From UBA11540 sp003445125 (GTDB lineage: Bacteria > Bacillota > Clostridia > Oscillospirales > Ruminococcaceae): 64,000 bases of DNA. This document shows, in pieces, positions 1 through 8,007 of the stretch (positions are counted from its first letter, which is position 1; every line of letters starts with the position of its first letter). The translations under genes and the position numbers were made by a program. The notes under the pieces are model-generated. The model saw nothing but the letters and a program-made list of their open reading frames with translations, was not told the origin of the DNA and ran no database searches. The stretch covers positions 1 to 64,000 of the forward strand of contig CALBQG010000027.1 in assembly GCA_937899435.1 (NCBI GenBank). The letters are read 5' to 3'.

Positions 1-704
1 TGCCCGATGTGGGCAAACTGGACGCGGATCTGGTGGGTGCGGCCGGTTTCCAGATGAATACGCACGTATGAATATTCATTGCTTTTGCATAAACATTCAT
101 AATGCGTGACTGCCCGCTGCCCGTTTTCCATCACTTTCCGCGTGATTTCCCATTCGTGATCCCGCCCGATCGGGGCATCGATGCAGCCGTTGTCGTCCAC
201 CTTCCCGCAGACAATGGCACAGTATTCCTTTTGCGTGGTTTTTCCGAGCAGGGAAGCGGTCAGTTGGTTTTTTGCCACTACCACCAGTCCCGAGGTGTCG
301 CGGTCGAGACGGTTGACACAGCGAAAGGTCAGCGTTTCTCCGCGTGTTTTCATCAGCGTGGCAAATGCGTTGGCAAGCGTGTCATCGGGGTGCAGCTTGG
401 ATGGATGGCAGGGCATGAACGGCGGCTTGTCGAACACGATGACGTCCTCGTTTTCAAACGCAATCGGCACGGCGGTGTCCAGAAGCGGCACGTCTTTTTC
501 TTCGTCCCGGAGGCGAATCACCAGCTTGTCAGTTTCATGCAAAGTGACGACCACGAACACGTGTTTTCCGTTCAGACGGATGGCATCCGTGTCCTTTTTG
601 ATGCGGATGATCTGTCGGGTGGAGTATCCGTGAATTTTTTTGAGAAAATCCTTGACCGTCATTCCGTCGTATGCTTTTTCTATATGATATACCGCTTCAT
701 ACAT
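1..704 (-). CDS. RluA-family pseudouridine synthase (3' end outside window)
   Basis: Isomerises uridines in RNA to pseudouridine. The minus-strand reading starts at ATG 704 and runs off the left edge after 234 codons. An S4-like N-terminal part is followed by the family motif NRLDRDTSGL, whose Asp is the catalytic nucleophile in this family, and near the edge by HLETGRTHQIRVQFAHIG, the conserved C-terminal RluA signature. The start ATG overlaps the stop of folC by 8 bp, so the two are probably translationally coupled. Which RNA position it modifies cannot be told (RluA, RluC and RluD types all possible). Confidence 0.9.
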   Translation of the reverse strand, partial: MYEAVYHIEKAYDGMTVKDFLKKIHGYSTRQIIRIKKDTDAIRLNGKHVFVVVTLHETDKLVIRLRDEEKDVPLLDTAVPIAFENEDVIVFDKPPFMPCHPSKLHPDDTLANAFATLMKTRGETLTFRCVNRLDRDTSGLVVVAKNQLTASLLGKTTQKEYCAIVCGKVDDNGCIDAPIGRDHEWEITRKVMENGQRAVTHYECLCKSNEYSYVRIHLETGRTHQIRVQFAHIG

Positions 705-1980
705 GGTGCTTGAGTTCCTCCGCGGCAATCGGACGCAGGGTGCTTGCCAGATAGAGCGAGCCGCAGAGAATCACGGCGCGGTCGTGTCCCGCCGCATTCA
801 GTGCCTTGCGGACGGCAGCTCGCGGGTCGTCAAAGGCTTCGGCATCGGTGTAGGCAGCGGCGCACCCGGCAAGGGTACGGCAGTCCAGACGGCGCGGGTT
901 GTCGGGGGTGACGGCAAAAAACTTTTCGGCAAGCGGAGCAATTTCCCTGACCGCTTCATGATAATCCTTATCCGCCAGCATCCCCATCACAAGAATCGGT
1001 TTTTGCGGCAGCTTCCGGATGCTGTCACAAAGGGAAGCAATGCCGGAAGGATTGTGCGCGCCGTCCACGATGACGGGCGGATCGGAGGAAAGCACCTCCA
1101 TGCGTGCGGGAAAGACCGTTTCGGAAATGCCGCTTTCGATTTGTCCGTTTTCCAGCGTGAATCCCTGTGTCCGCAGACATTTGAGGGCTTCCACGGCGGT
1201 AACGGCGTTATAAATCTGATGTGTTCCCAGAAGTCTGGGCGTGAAATTCATGCCGTCATAGGTGAAGGACAGGTGAAAAAGACGGTCGTCGCAGATGTGA
1301 ACGGCAGCGGCGGAGGGAAGATGCAGCTTGCAGCCTTTCCGCGCGCACTGCTCCATAATAACCGCCAATACGCCGTCTGTTTGCAGCGGATAACTTACCG
1401 CAGGACAACCATTTTTGAGGATTCCGCATTTTTCAAACGCAATTTTTTCCACCGTGTCTCCCAAAATTTTGGTGTGATCCAGGCTGATGGAGCAAATCAC
1501 CGACACCAGCGGTTTTTCAATCACATTGGTGGCATCAAACCTTCCGCCCATGCCGACTTCCAGACATACAACGTCACAGCATTTTTCGGCAAAAAAACAA
1601 AACGCGGCGGCAGTGATCAGTTCAAATTCCGTGATCTGCTTCCCGTCACGCTTCATGGCTTCGTAATGCGGCAAAAGATCGCCGACAATACGGCACAGAT
1701 CGTCCTTGGAAATGTACTCGCCGTTATATTGGATTCTCTCGCGGAAATCGACCACAAAGGGAGAAATATAGGTTCCCACACGGTAGCTTGCCGTTTTCAG
1801 CACATGGGAGCAATACATGGTCACCGAACCTTTGCCGTTGGTGCCTGCCACGTGAATACAGCGGCAGCGGTTCTGCGGATTGCCGAGTCGTTCGAGAAGC
1901 TCGCGGATGCGCTCCAGACCCGGGCGGGAACCGAAGCGGTCAAGAGAATGAATAAAATTCAGTGTTTCTTCGTAATTCAT
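697..1980 (-). CDS. folC: Bifunctional folylpolyglutamate/dihydrofolate synthase
   Basis: ATP-dependent Mur-ligase-like enzyme that adds glutamate to dihydropteroate or tetrahydrofolate in the cytoplasm. The 427-residue product has the diagnostic HVAGTNGKGS ATP-binding loop near residues 44-53, and later KCGILK and DGAHNP. ATG 1980 is preferred over the in-frame TTG 1984-1986, because AAAGGG lies about 10 nt before the ATG and only 4 nt before the TTG. It is the middle gene of an HD hydrolase-folC-pseudouridine synthase transcription unit. Confidence 0.93.
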   Translation of the reverse strand: MNYEETLNFIHSLDRFGSRPGLERIRELLERLGNPQNRCRCIHVAGTNGKGSVTMYCSHVLKTASYRVGTYISPFVVDFRERIQYNGEYISKDDLCRIVGDLLPHYEAMKRDGKQITEFELITAAAFCFFAEKCCDVVCLEVGMGGRFDATNVIEKPLVSVICSISLDHTKILGDTVEKIAFEKCGILKNGCPAVSYPLQTDGVLAVIMEQCARKGCKLHLPSAAAVHICDDRLFHLSFTYDGMNFTPRLLGTHQIYNAVTAVEALKCLRTQGFTLENGQIESGISETVFPARMEVLSSDPPVIVDGAHNPSGIASLCDSIRKLPQKPILVMGMLADKDYHEAVREIAPLAEKFFAVTPDNPRRLDCRTLAGCAAAYTDAEAFDDPRAAVRKALNAAGHDRAVILCGSLYLASTLRPIAAEELKHHV

Positions 1981-1993
1981 GAACAAAAGCCCT

Positions 1994-2653
1994 TTACAGC
2001 AGATTCATCCCGTTGATGTTGAGTTTGAAACGGATGTTGAGAAATTCCGCCGCCCGTTTGCACAGGAGCATACGGTTGAGAAAAATTTCAAAATAATTGA
2101 CGATCGAAGAAATTTCGGTGTCGATCGTGATGCTCAGCTCAATGGAACGGTTGCCGTCCGTGAAGTGCAGGTCGGATTCCACGGCGGCAAAGTTCACGCG
2201 GTCGTGAATATCAAAGGACGTGGCATCCGTGTTGCGTACACGGGAACGGCGCACGTCGCTTTTGTCGGCAAGAATCAGGGCGGCGGAAATCGGATCGGTC
2301 GGGGAAGCGGTGGATTCGTCGTGGTTGCCGATGGCGGAAATAATCACGGCGATTTCCTCCGGGTCCATGTCCAGCTTGTCCAGAATACGAAACGCCATGA
2401 TCGCGCCGCTCTGCGCATGGTCGATACGGTTGACGATATTGCCAATGTCGTGCATATAGGCGGCAATGCGGCTCAGCTCGCAGGTGCGTTCGTCAAAACC
2501 CAGGGTTTCGAGAATTTCGCTTGCTTTGGAAGCGCATTTGGTCACGTGAGGAAAGCTGTGTTCGGTGTATCCGAGAGAGGCAAGCGCTTCATCGGCTTTG
2601 CGGATATAAGTGTTGATGGCGGCATTGCCGCGGATGTCTTGATAAGTGAGCAT
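1994..2653 (-). CDS. HD-domain hydrolase
   Basis: Predicted metal-dependent phosphohydrolase of 219 residues. It shows spaced HD-superfamily ligands: an early His (SFPHVTKC), the HD pair in AAYMHDIGN, a following DHAQSG and a later Asp. Substrate unknown; many HD proteins act on nucleotides. ATG 2653 was chosen because AAAGGGTGA sits 7 nt before it; an in-frame ATG six codons upstream has no such site. It leads the unit with folC, starting from a TTGCAA/TATCAT promoter. Confidence 0.8.
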   Translation of the reverse strand: MLTYQDIRGNAAINTYIRKADEALASLGYTEHSFPHVTKCASKASEILETLGFDERTCELSRIAAYMHDIGNIVNRIDHAQSGAIMAFRILDKLDMDPEEIAVIISAIGNHDESTASPTDPISAALILADKSDVRRSRVRNTDATSFDIHDRVNFAAVESDLHFTDGNRSIELSITIDTEISSIVNYFEIFLNRMLLCKRAAEFLNIRFKLNINGMNLL

Positions 2654-2682
2654 GAAATCACCCTTTTTCATTTACTGATATT

Positions 2683-2711
2683 ATGATAACATTTCCCCGA
2701 AAAATTGCAAG
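2683..2711 (-). promoter_or_regulatory. Sigma-A promoter for the HD-folC-rlu unit
   Basis: On the minus strand TTGCAA (2711-2706) and TATCAT (2688-2683) are separated by 17 nt, about 30 nt upstream of the HD gene start. Confidence 0.55.
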
Positions 2712-2776
2712 AGGAAATGTTCATAAATGATTCACAAAAAAATGAGAGATCATCCCTTTTATTTCGCAAAAAACAG

Positions 2777-2785
2777 TGGTATAAT
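2777..2785 (+). promoter_or_regulatory. Extended -10 promoter for the zinc-ribbon protein
   Basis: TGGTATAAT forms an extended -10 element (TG at 2777, TATAAT at 2780-2785) about 56 nt before the chosen start of the next plus-strand gene. No clear -35 is visible. Confidence 0.45.
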
Positions 2786-2840
2786 AGCTACAATAATAAA
2801 AAACGGATCGGTTGCAAAATTGCGACGGAACGGAGCGGAT

Positions 2841-3824
2841 ATGACAAGATACGAAAATCAGGAATGTCCGGTGTGCCATAAAAAGTTCACCGAACAGGAC
2901 GATGTGGTCGTGTGCCCCGAATGCGGAACACCGCATCACAGAGCCTGCTGGCAGGCAAACGGAAAATGCTTTTTTGAGGCGGAGCACGCGGCGGGCATGA
3001 ACTGGGAGAAAAAAGAGGAAGAAAAGGAGCAACAGGAAGCGCAGGAGGACGGAAGAAAATGTCCGAAATGCGGGGCAAACAACCCGCAGGACGGAATTTT
3101 CTGCCAGGTCTGCGGGTATCCGCTGCGCATGGCGCAGCCGGAAGAAAACGGGGAAAATCCGTTTTTCGGCGAATACGGACCGATTCCCGTCAATCCTTTC
3201 ACCACGCCGTTCGGCGGTGTGTCGCCGGAAGAGGAAATCGACGGCGTGACGGCAAAGGAACTGGCGGTGTTTGTCGGTGAAAATTCGTTTTACTATGTGC
3301 CGCGGATCAAAGAACTGAAAACACAGGACAAAACCGTGTCGTGGAACTGGGCGGCGTGCATCGGCGGGTTCTTTTATTATTTCAATCGGAAGATGTACGG
3401 CATCGGCACTGCACTTCTGGTGCTGTTTCTGGCAGTATTGGCACCGATGTTTTTGCTCAGCTATGAGATCATGCTCAAAAACCCGACGGCATTGCTGGAA
3501 GGACAGTTTCTGTGGAGTCAGATGAGCACGGAAGGCACGGAAACGCTGATGATGATCTGCATGATTTCACGGTATGTGTATCTTGGAGTGATGGTGCTCA
3601 GCGGACTGTTTGCCAATCGGTTGTATACCGATCATATATATAAGAAGATTTCCGAGGTTCGTCGGCGGATTCCCGATTATACACCCGATGCGGCGGATTA
3701 CTGCAACGCATTGGCGGTTGCCGGAAGAACCGACCGCCGCAGTGTGCTGCTGGTGGCAGCGTTGCTGATTGTGCTGTATTTTGCTGTGATTTTCGCAATC
3801 AGCGCTCTGGTAATGAGCTTGTAA
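2841..3824 (+). CDS. Zinc-ribbon membrane protein (RING-like N-terminus, DUF2628-like)
   Basis: 327-residue protein of unknown function. The N-terminus has a treble-clef Cys/His set (CPVCHKKF, CPECGTPHHRAC, WxxxxKCF), then an acidic/Lys-rich linker, a second zinc ribbon (CPKCGANN, CQVCGYPL) and at least three hydrophobic segments near the C-terminus. The WNWAACIGGFFYYFNRKMY stretch before the first membrane segment resembles DUF2628-type membrane domains. ATG 2841 is chosen because GGAG lies 6 nt upstream; a longer reading frame begins at 2727 but spans the likely promoter. It is followed by gpsA after 15 bp and is probably cotranscribed. Confidence 0.75.
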   Translation: MTRYENQECPVCHKKFTEQDDVVVCPECGTPHHRACWQANGKCFFEAEHAAGMNWEKKEEEKEQQEAQEDGRKCPKCGANNPQDGIFCQVCGYPLRMAQPEENGENPFFGEYGPIPVNPFTTPFGGVSPEEEIDGVTAKELAVFVGENSFYYVPRIKELKTQDKTVSWNWAACIGGFFYYFNRKMYGIGTALLVLFLAVLAPMFLLSYEIMLKNPTALLEGQFLWSQMSTEGTETLMMICMISRYVYLGVMVLSGLFANRLYTDHIYKKISEVRRRIPDYTPDAADYCNALAVAGRTDRRSVLLVAALLIVLYFAVIFAISALVMSL

Positions 3825-3839
3825 AGAAAGGAAACGAAC

Positions 3840-4850
3840 ATGGCGGAAGTGGTCATTTTAGGAGCAGGAGGCTTCGGAACGGCACTGGCGGTTCACGAAG
3901 CAAGAATGGGACATCGGGTTACCCTGTGGTCGTTGTTTGAAGAAGAAATCCGGACGCTGAAGGCAGACGGAGAAAACAAAAAATTGCTGCCGGGAATTGC
4001 CATCCCGAAGGAAGTGGAATTGACAAACGATCTTTCGTGCGTGGAGCGCGCGGAAATGGCAGTGCTTGCCGTGCCGTCGTTTGCGGTGCGGGAGACTGCC
4101 AAAAGAATTGCGGGAAAAATCAATCCGCACGCCGTGGCAGTCAATGTGGCAAAAGGCTTGGAACCGCACACACTCAAACGGCTGTCGGTGGTGCTGAAAG
4201 AGGAATTGCCCGATTGTGAGATTGTGGTGCTTTCGGGACCGTCGCATGCGGAAGAGGTCGGACGGGAAATGCCCACCACCGTGGTGGCGGCGGGACATGA
4301 CCGTGCGGCGACGGAGACGGTGCAGCATCTGATGATGAACCGCAGCCTGCGCATTTACTGCAACGACGACGTGGTCGGCGTGGAGTTGGGCGGCGCGTTG
4401 AAGAATATCATTGCACTGGCAGCGGGAATCATCGACGGACTCGGCTACGGCGACAATACCAAAGCGGCACTGATGACCCGCGGCATGGCGGAAATTTCGC
4501 GATTGGGCGTGGCGATGGGTGCGCGTTCGTCCACGTTTTCCGGACTGACGGGCATCGGCGACCTGATCGTCACCTGCACCAGTATGCACTCGCGCAATCG
4601 TCGGGCAGGAATTCTGATCGGAGAAGGCGTTCCCGCAAAAGAGGCAATCGCCCGCATCGGAATGACGGTGGAAGGGTATATTGCTTCCGAGAGCGCTTAT
4701 CGGCTGGCGCAGCAGACGGGCGTGGAAATGCCGATCATCAGCGGCGTGTATCAGATTCTTTACGAAAACCGTTCGCCGCGGGAAGTGATCGAGCAGCTTA
4801 TGGGACGCCCCAAAGCCTGCGAGAGCGAAGAAGTGTGGGGAGTCCGCTGA
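3840..4850 (+). CDS. gpsA: Glycerol-3-phosphate dehydrogenase [NAD(P)+]
   Basis: Reduces dihydroxyacetone phosphate to sn-glycerol-3-phosphate, the backbone for phospholipid synthesis. The 336-residue protein has the N-terminal Rossmann motif GAGGFGTA (residues 8-15), SGPSHAEEV, and the catalytic Lys in GALKNIIA. AAGGAAA precedes the ATG. Length and motifs are normal for the family. A strong terminator follows. Confidence 0.96.
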   Translation: MAEVVILGAGGFGTALAVHEARMGHRVTLWSLFEEEIRTLKADGENKKLLPGIAIPKEVELTNDLSCVERAEMAVLAVPSFAVRETAKRIAGKINPHAVAVNVAKGLEPHTLKRLSVVLKEELPDCEIVVLSGPSHAEEVGREMPTTVVAAGHDRAATETVQHLMMNRSLRIYCNDDVVGVELGGALKNIIALAAGIIDGLGYGDNTKAALMTRGMAEISRLGVAMGARSSTFSGLTGIGDLIVTCTSMHSRNRRAGILIGEGVPAKEAIARIGMTVEGYIASESAYRLAQQTGVEMPIISGVYQILYENRSPREVIEQLMGRPKACESEEVWGVR

Positions 4851-4916
4851 CGGCATACGCAGAGGCGGTAAGTTTGTTCCGCTTTTCCGGGTGACCGCGG
4901 CTTTTCGGTACAAGAA

Positions 4917-4955
4917 AACCTCCTATGGTAGTTTTACCATGGGAGGTTCTTTTTT
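4917..4955. terminator. Intrinsic terminator after gpsA
   Basis: A 14-bp stem (4917-4930 with 4935-4948, one mismatch) around a 4-nt loop is followed by CTTTTTT. An A-rich 5' flank means it could also serve the converging spo0A gene. Confidence 0.85.
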
Positions 4956-4985
4956 GTGACGAATTTGTGCAAAAACAGAGGAGTT

Positions 4986-5756
4986 TCAGTGCATAGCCTT
5001 CATTTGCAGACGCATTTTGTCGGTGATCATCGCGATAAACTCGGAATTTGTGGGCTTTCCGCGGGAGTTTTGAATGGTGTATCCGAAATAAGAATTGAGC
5101 ACATCCACATCGCCGCGATCCCATGCCACTTCGATGGAATGGCGGATGGCGCGTTCAACACGCGACGGCGTGGTGTTGAAGCGTTTGGCGACACTGGGGT
5201 ACAACAGCTTGGTGACGGCGTGCAGATATTCCGTGTTTCCGATTGAGAGAAGAATTGCTTCGCGCAGATAATGATAACCTTTAATGTGGGCGGGAACGCC
5301 GATTTGATGAATGATTTCGGTTACCGCCGTTTCCACATCGAATTTTTCCGTCTTGGAAGCCGACATTGCTTCTTCGCCGCAGATGGCGCAAAAATCAAGA
5401 ATCCGTTCGCAGAGAATGGCAGGCTCCACGGGCTTGATGAAGAAGTAGAAGGCACCGGCGGCTTTCAGCTCCTGACGGAGAACCGGCGTGTCGAAGCCGG
5501 AAAGAACGATGAAGTTCGGCTTTTTCGCAAGACTTCCGGAGTTGATGCTCTTCATGATGCCGATTGCATCAAATCCCGGAAGAAAGACATCCAATACTAC
5601 ATAAGTGGGCGCTTCATTGTAAATGGCGTTGACCACGGAAACGGAATTGTTTTCGCAGAAGACCGACGCTACGTTTTTAGCCTGAAGGAGCTTACGGCAA
5701 GATGTTACGAATTGGGCGTCATCTTCGACAAATAGGATTTTTTCTTTGCAAGACAT
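4986..5756 (-). CDS. spo0A: Sporulation master response regulator Spo0A
   Basis: 256-residue response regulator that, when phosphorylated, binds 0A boxes and starts sporulation. The receiver domain has the acidic EDD near residues 11-13, the phospho-acceptor Asp56 in VVLDVFLP, and the Lys of FIKPVEP. The C-terminal Spo0A domain has GVPAHIKGYHYLREAI, the recognition helix TTPSRVERAIRH, and GKPTNSEFIAMITDKMRL. GAGGAGG lies 8 nt before the ATG. spoIVB lies immediately upstream on the same strand, as in Bacillus. Two perfect 0A boxes in the upstream region suggest autoregulation. Confidence 0.97.
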   Translation of the reverse strand: MSCKEKILFVEDDAQFVTSCRKLLQAKNVASVFCENNSVSVVNAIYNEAPTYVVLDVFLPGFDAIGIMKSINSGSLAKKPNFIVLSGFDTPVLRQELKAAGAFYFFIKPVEPAILCERILDFCAICGEEAMSASKTEKFDVETAVTEIIHQIGVPAHIKGYHYLREAILLSIGNTEYLHAVTKLLYPSVAKRFNTTPSRVERAIRHSIEVAWDRGDVDVLNSYFGYTIQNSRGKPTNSEFIAMITDKMRLQMKAMH

Positions 5757-5873
5757 GTGATTTTCCTCCTCATTTTTTAGTGCCTATTCATGGTAGCACA
5801 GAAACCCGTCAGTTTCAAGGGGAAAAAAGCCGTTTACTTCCCGGGTGCATCAAATAATAATTCACGTCTCGTG

Positions 5874-5880
5874 TCGAAAA
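5874..5880 (+). promoter_or_regulatory. 0A box (TGTCGAA)
   Basis: Exact match to the Spo0A-binding heptamer, downstream of the candidate spo0A start site, where bound Spo0A could repress. Confidence 0.55.
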
Positions 5881-5932
5881 AAGGCGAAAAAGAGCAAAAC
5901 GGTGAAAATTCTTTTGTAAGTTGTACAACAGT

Positions 5933-5961
5933 CGTATAAAATGTTGGAAAAACCTTGTGAA
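5933..5961 (-). promoter_or_regulatory. Candidate sigma-A promoter of spo0A
   Basis: Minus-strand TTCACA (5961-5956), 17-nt spacer and TATACG (5938-5933). The -35 matches 5 of 6 and the -10 4 of 6. It lies between the two 0A boxes, about 180 nt before the start codon. Confidence 0.4.
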
Positions 5962-5996
5962 AAATTAATTAGTCCGTTGAGTAGAATTTTGCTTCA

Positions 5997-6003
5997 TTCG
6001 ACA
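5997..6003 (-). promoter_or_regulatory. 0A box (TGTCGAA on minus strand)
   Basis: Exact heptamer about 36 nt upstream of the candidate spo0A -35, a position suited to activation. On the opposite strand it falls between the -35 and -10 of a plus-strand promoter-like sequence. Confidence 0.55.
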
Positions 6004-6131
6004 TAGAGTACTATAATATGTTATTTTTTGAGGTATCACAAGGAAGGAAAATGCAAAATTTTCAAATTATTTCCCTGAAAACTCTGACGAAATTCGCAGG
6101 AGGATGACAGAATATCCATGCAAAAGGTTTT

Positions 6132-7358
6132 TTAGGAGGGATCGCCGAGGAAGGATAGCATGGCAGTATACATATTTTCTGCGAAAATTGCAAATCCTTT
6201 GGTGGGATCGTTGACAAAAACGTGGGTGACCGCGCCGACCAACTGTCCGTCCTGGAGAATGGGCGAGCCGCTCATGCCCTGCACGATGCCGCCCGTGCGT
6301 TCCAGCAAATCCGGATCGGTGACTTTGATGACCATGTTTTTGGTCGGGTTGTTGGCAGAGAGACTGATCTTTTCGATTTCAATTTCAAAGGCTTCCACGG
6401 TGTTTTTGTCCAACGTGGTCAATACCGTGGCTTTTCCTTCGTGGATTTCCTGCTTCAGCGCCAGCTTGACCGGGGAACTTCCGACCACGGGACAGCGATC
6501 CGCGTGACCGAAAACGCCGGAAGCGGAGTTGGCATACAGTGTGCCGAATCCCTTGCGGCTGGCGAAGGTACCGATCAGCTCGCCGGGTGTGCCGCATTTT
6601 CCTTTGGTAATGCCCAGAATGCTGACATCCACAATTTCACCGGAGGAAAGGGGAAGCAGTTCCCCAGTGTCCACGTCGCAAATGGCGTGTCCGAGTCCCG
6701 CAAAAAGTCCGGTGGAGGAGTCGTAGAAGGTGGCAGTGCCGATGCCTGCGGAGCTGTCGCGCACCCATATGCCTGCTTTGTAGGTGTGGTCAAGATCGGA
6801 CAACAGCGGTTTCAGACAAAGGGTAAACTCCGTTTCACTGCGCAGGACACGAAGGGTAATTTCTTTTCCTTGAGAAGATGCAATGATTTTGGAAATGTGT
6901 TCGTTGGATTGAATTTCCTGCCCGTTTGCACTGAGGAGAATGTCGCCGACACGCAGACCGGCGGCCGTAGCAGGAGCGATGGATTTTCCGCCGGATTCCA
7001 CGTCGCTGACGGCAACCACCATCACGCCTTTGGTAAACATTTTAATGCCGAACGGCGTACCGCAGACGGTGAGCGTGGGACGGTCCACGACCTGCACGGA
7101 TACATCCTTGATCGGCATGAAGCCGAAGAGCTTGAGCGAAACGTTATACGAAAGCGCGCTGTCGCGGGAATCTCCGACACTGATGTGTTCGCCGCGCTGA
7201 CGGGTGCAGGTGACGGCGGATTGATTCAGGGTAAATTCCTGACCGCGGGTGACTAAAAAGGTTTCGGGAAGGGAAAAACGGTAACCTGCCACCGCTGTGA
7301 AACAAACCGTGAGCACAGCGGCGGCGGCGGCTGTGAATTTTTTAATGAAATGTTTCAT
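6132..7358 (-). CDS. spoIVB: SpoIVB serine peptidase
   Basis: Forespore-secreted S55-family protease that in Bacillus triggers pro-sigma-K processing across the intermembrane space. The 408-residue protein has an N-terminal membrane anchor/signal (residues about 8-26), a PDZ domain in the middle (AAGLRVGDILLSANGQEI), and the SpoIVB peptidase domain with GLGHAICD (catalytic His) and GMSGSPILQDGQLVGAVTHV (catalytic Ser). AAGGAG lies 7 nt before the ATG. Length is close to the Bacillus protein. It lies directly upstream of spo0A. Confidence 0.95.
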   Translation of the reverse strand: MKHFIKKFTAAAAAVLTVCFTAVAGYRFSLPETFLVTRGQEFTLNQSAVTCTRQRGEHISVGDSRDSALSYNVSLKLFGFMPIKDVSVQVVDRPTLTVCGTPFGIKMFTKGVMVVAVSDVESGGKSIAPATAAGLRVGDILLSANGQEIQSNEHISKIIASSQGKEITLRVLRSETEFTLCLKPLLSDLDHTYKAGIWVRDSSAGIGTATFYDSSTGLFAGLGHAICDVDTGELLPLSSGEIVDVSILGITKGKCGTPGELIGTFASRKGFGTLYANSASGVFGHADRCPVVGSSPVKLALKQEIHEGKATVLTTLDKNTVEAFEIEIEKISLSANNPTKNMVIKVTDPDLLERTGGIVQGMSGSPILQDGQLVGAVTHVFVNDPTKGFAIFAENMYTAMLSFLGDPS

Positions 7359-7389
7359 AATGAACTCCTTGCAAAAGTGATGACACTGT

Positions 7390-7418
7390 TATTGTGTTCT
7401 CAACGGGAAAGAATATGA
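7390..7418 (-). promoter_or_regulatory. Candidate forespore (sigma-G/F) promoter of spoIVB
   Basis: Minus strand TCATA (7418-7414), 17 nt, CACAATA (7396-7390). It resembles the Bacillus sigma-G consensus GHATR-17/18-CATWMTA with one mismatch in each element. spoIVB is forespore-expressed in Bacillus, which fits. Confidence 0.4.
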
Positions 7419-7493
7419 AAGGCAAAAACGTGTGCCGCAATTGCCAGACAAACGCCTGCGATGTAAAAAGTGTGCGAATAAGGAAAAAAGCCC

Positions 7494-7522
7494 TTGACAA
7501 AACAAAAAAATAAAGCTAAAAT
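7494..7522 (+). promoter_or_regulatory. Sigma-A promoter of the marR-ABC operon
   Basis: TTGACA (7494-7499), 17-nt spacer, TAAAAT (7517-7522). The likely start of transcription falls at or next to the MarR operator. Confidence 0.8.
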
Positions 7523-7526
7523 TTAT

Positions 7527-7542
7527 TTAGTTTGCTAACTAA
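7527..7542. promoter_or_regulatory. Palindromic MarR operator
   Basis: TTAGTT-TGCT-AACTAA is a perfect 6-bp inverted repeat with a 4-nt centre, typical of MarR-family sites, placed just downstream of the -10. Binding here would block the operon promoter, so autorepression is inferred. Confidence 0.65.
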
Positions 7543-7563
7543 TTTAACAAAAGGAGCGATTTT

Positions 7564-8007
7564 ATGGAGCAGGAAAAGCCGCTTTGCGTGCTGTTTATGG
7601 ATATTCATAAAATGATGCACGACCGTATGCGGCGGCAGTCGGAAGCCTTGGGATTGCAGTTTGGCTATCATCGGATTATTTTCGAGCTGGCACATAAGGG
7701 TCTGAAAACGCAGAATGAAATTGCAGCGGCAACCAACCGCAGCTCCCCGACCGTCAGCGTTGCTCTTCAGAACATGGAGAAGGACGGCATCGTGACCAGA
7801 CATCAGAGTGCGGACGATCAGCGCAAGATTCTGGTGGAGCTGACGGAAAAGGGAAAAAGGATTGACGAGGAGATCGGAAAAACGGTGCGGGAAAACGACG
7901 AGCTTTTTGTGAAAAATCTCACCGAAGAGGAAATTGCCGTGCTGACACCGATCATGCGGAAAATCTATGACACCTTTGCAAAGGAGAATCCGGACTTATG
8001 CGAGTGA
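7564..8007 (+). CDS. MarR-family transcriptional repressor
   Basis: 147-residue winged-helix regulator. The HTH lies near residues 53-75 (TQNEIAAATNRSSPTVSVALQNMEKDG) and is followed by the typical wing (RHQSADDQRKILVELTEKGK). AAAAGGAGCG precedes the ATG. Its stop overlaps the first ABC transporter gene by 10 bp. It probably controls the exporter operon in response to an unknown small molecule, acting at the palindrome upstream. Confidence 0.9.
   Translation: MEQEKPLCVLFMDIHKMMHDRMRRQSEALGLQFGYHRIIFELAHKGLKTQNEIAAATNRSSPTVSVALQNMEKDGIVTRHQSADDQRKILVELTEKGKRIDEEIGKTVRENDELFVKNLTEEEIAVLTPIMRKIYDTFAKENPDLCE

Larger units (their letters stand above)
5757..6131. other. spo0A-spoIVB intergenic control region
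   Basis: This 375-bp gap holds the spo0A ribosome-binding site, a candidate spo0A promoter, two 0A boxes, and on the other strand a promoter-like TTGCTT-17-TATAAT (5989-6017) followed by AAGGAAGG and an 18-codon open frame (6051-6107). No terminator is seen after spoIVB, so spo0A may also receive readthrough. Confidence 0.6.

Noticed and set aside
703..2016. Long open frame opposite folC
   Set aside because: It mirrors folC, has no ribosome site and no family features, and the folC motifs are clear.
5724..5730. Third 0A-box heptamer at the start of spo0A
   Set aside because: Produced by the conserved VEDD codons inside the coding sequence, so probably chance.
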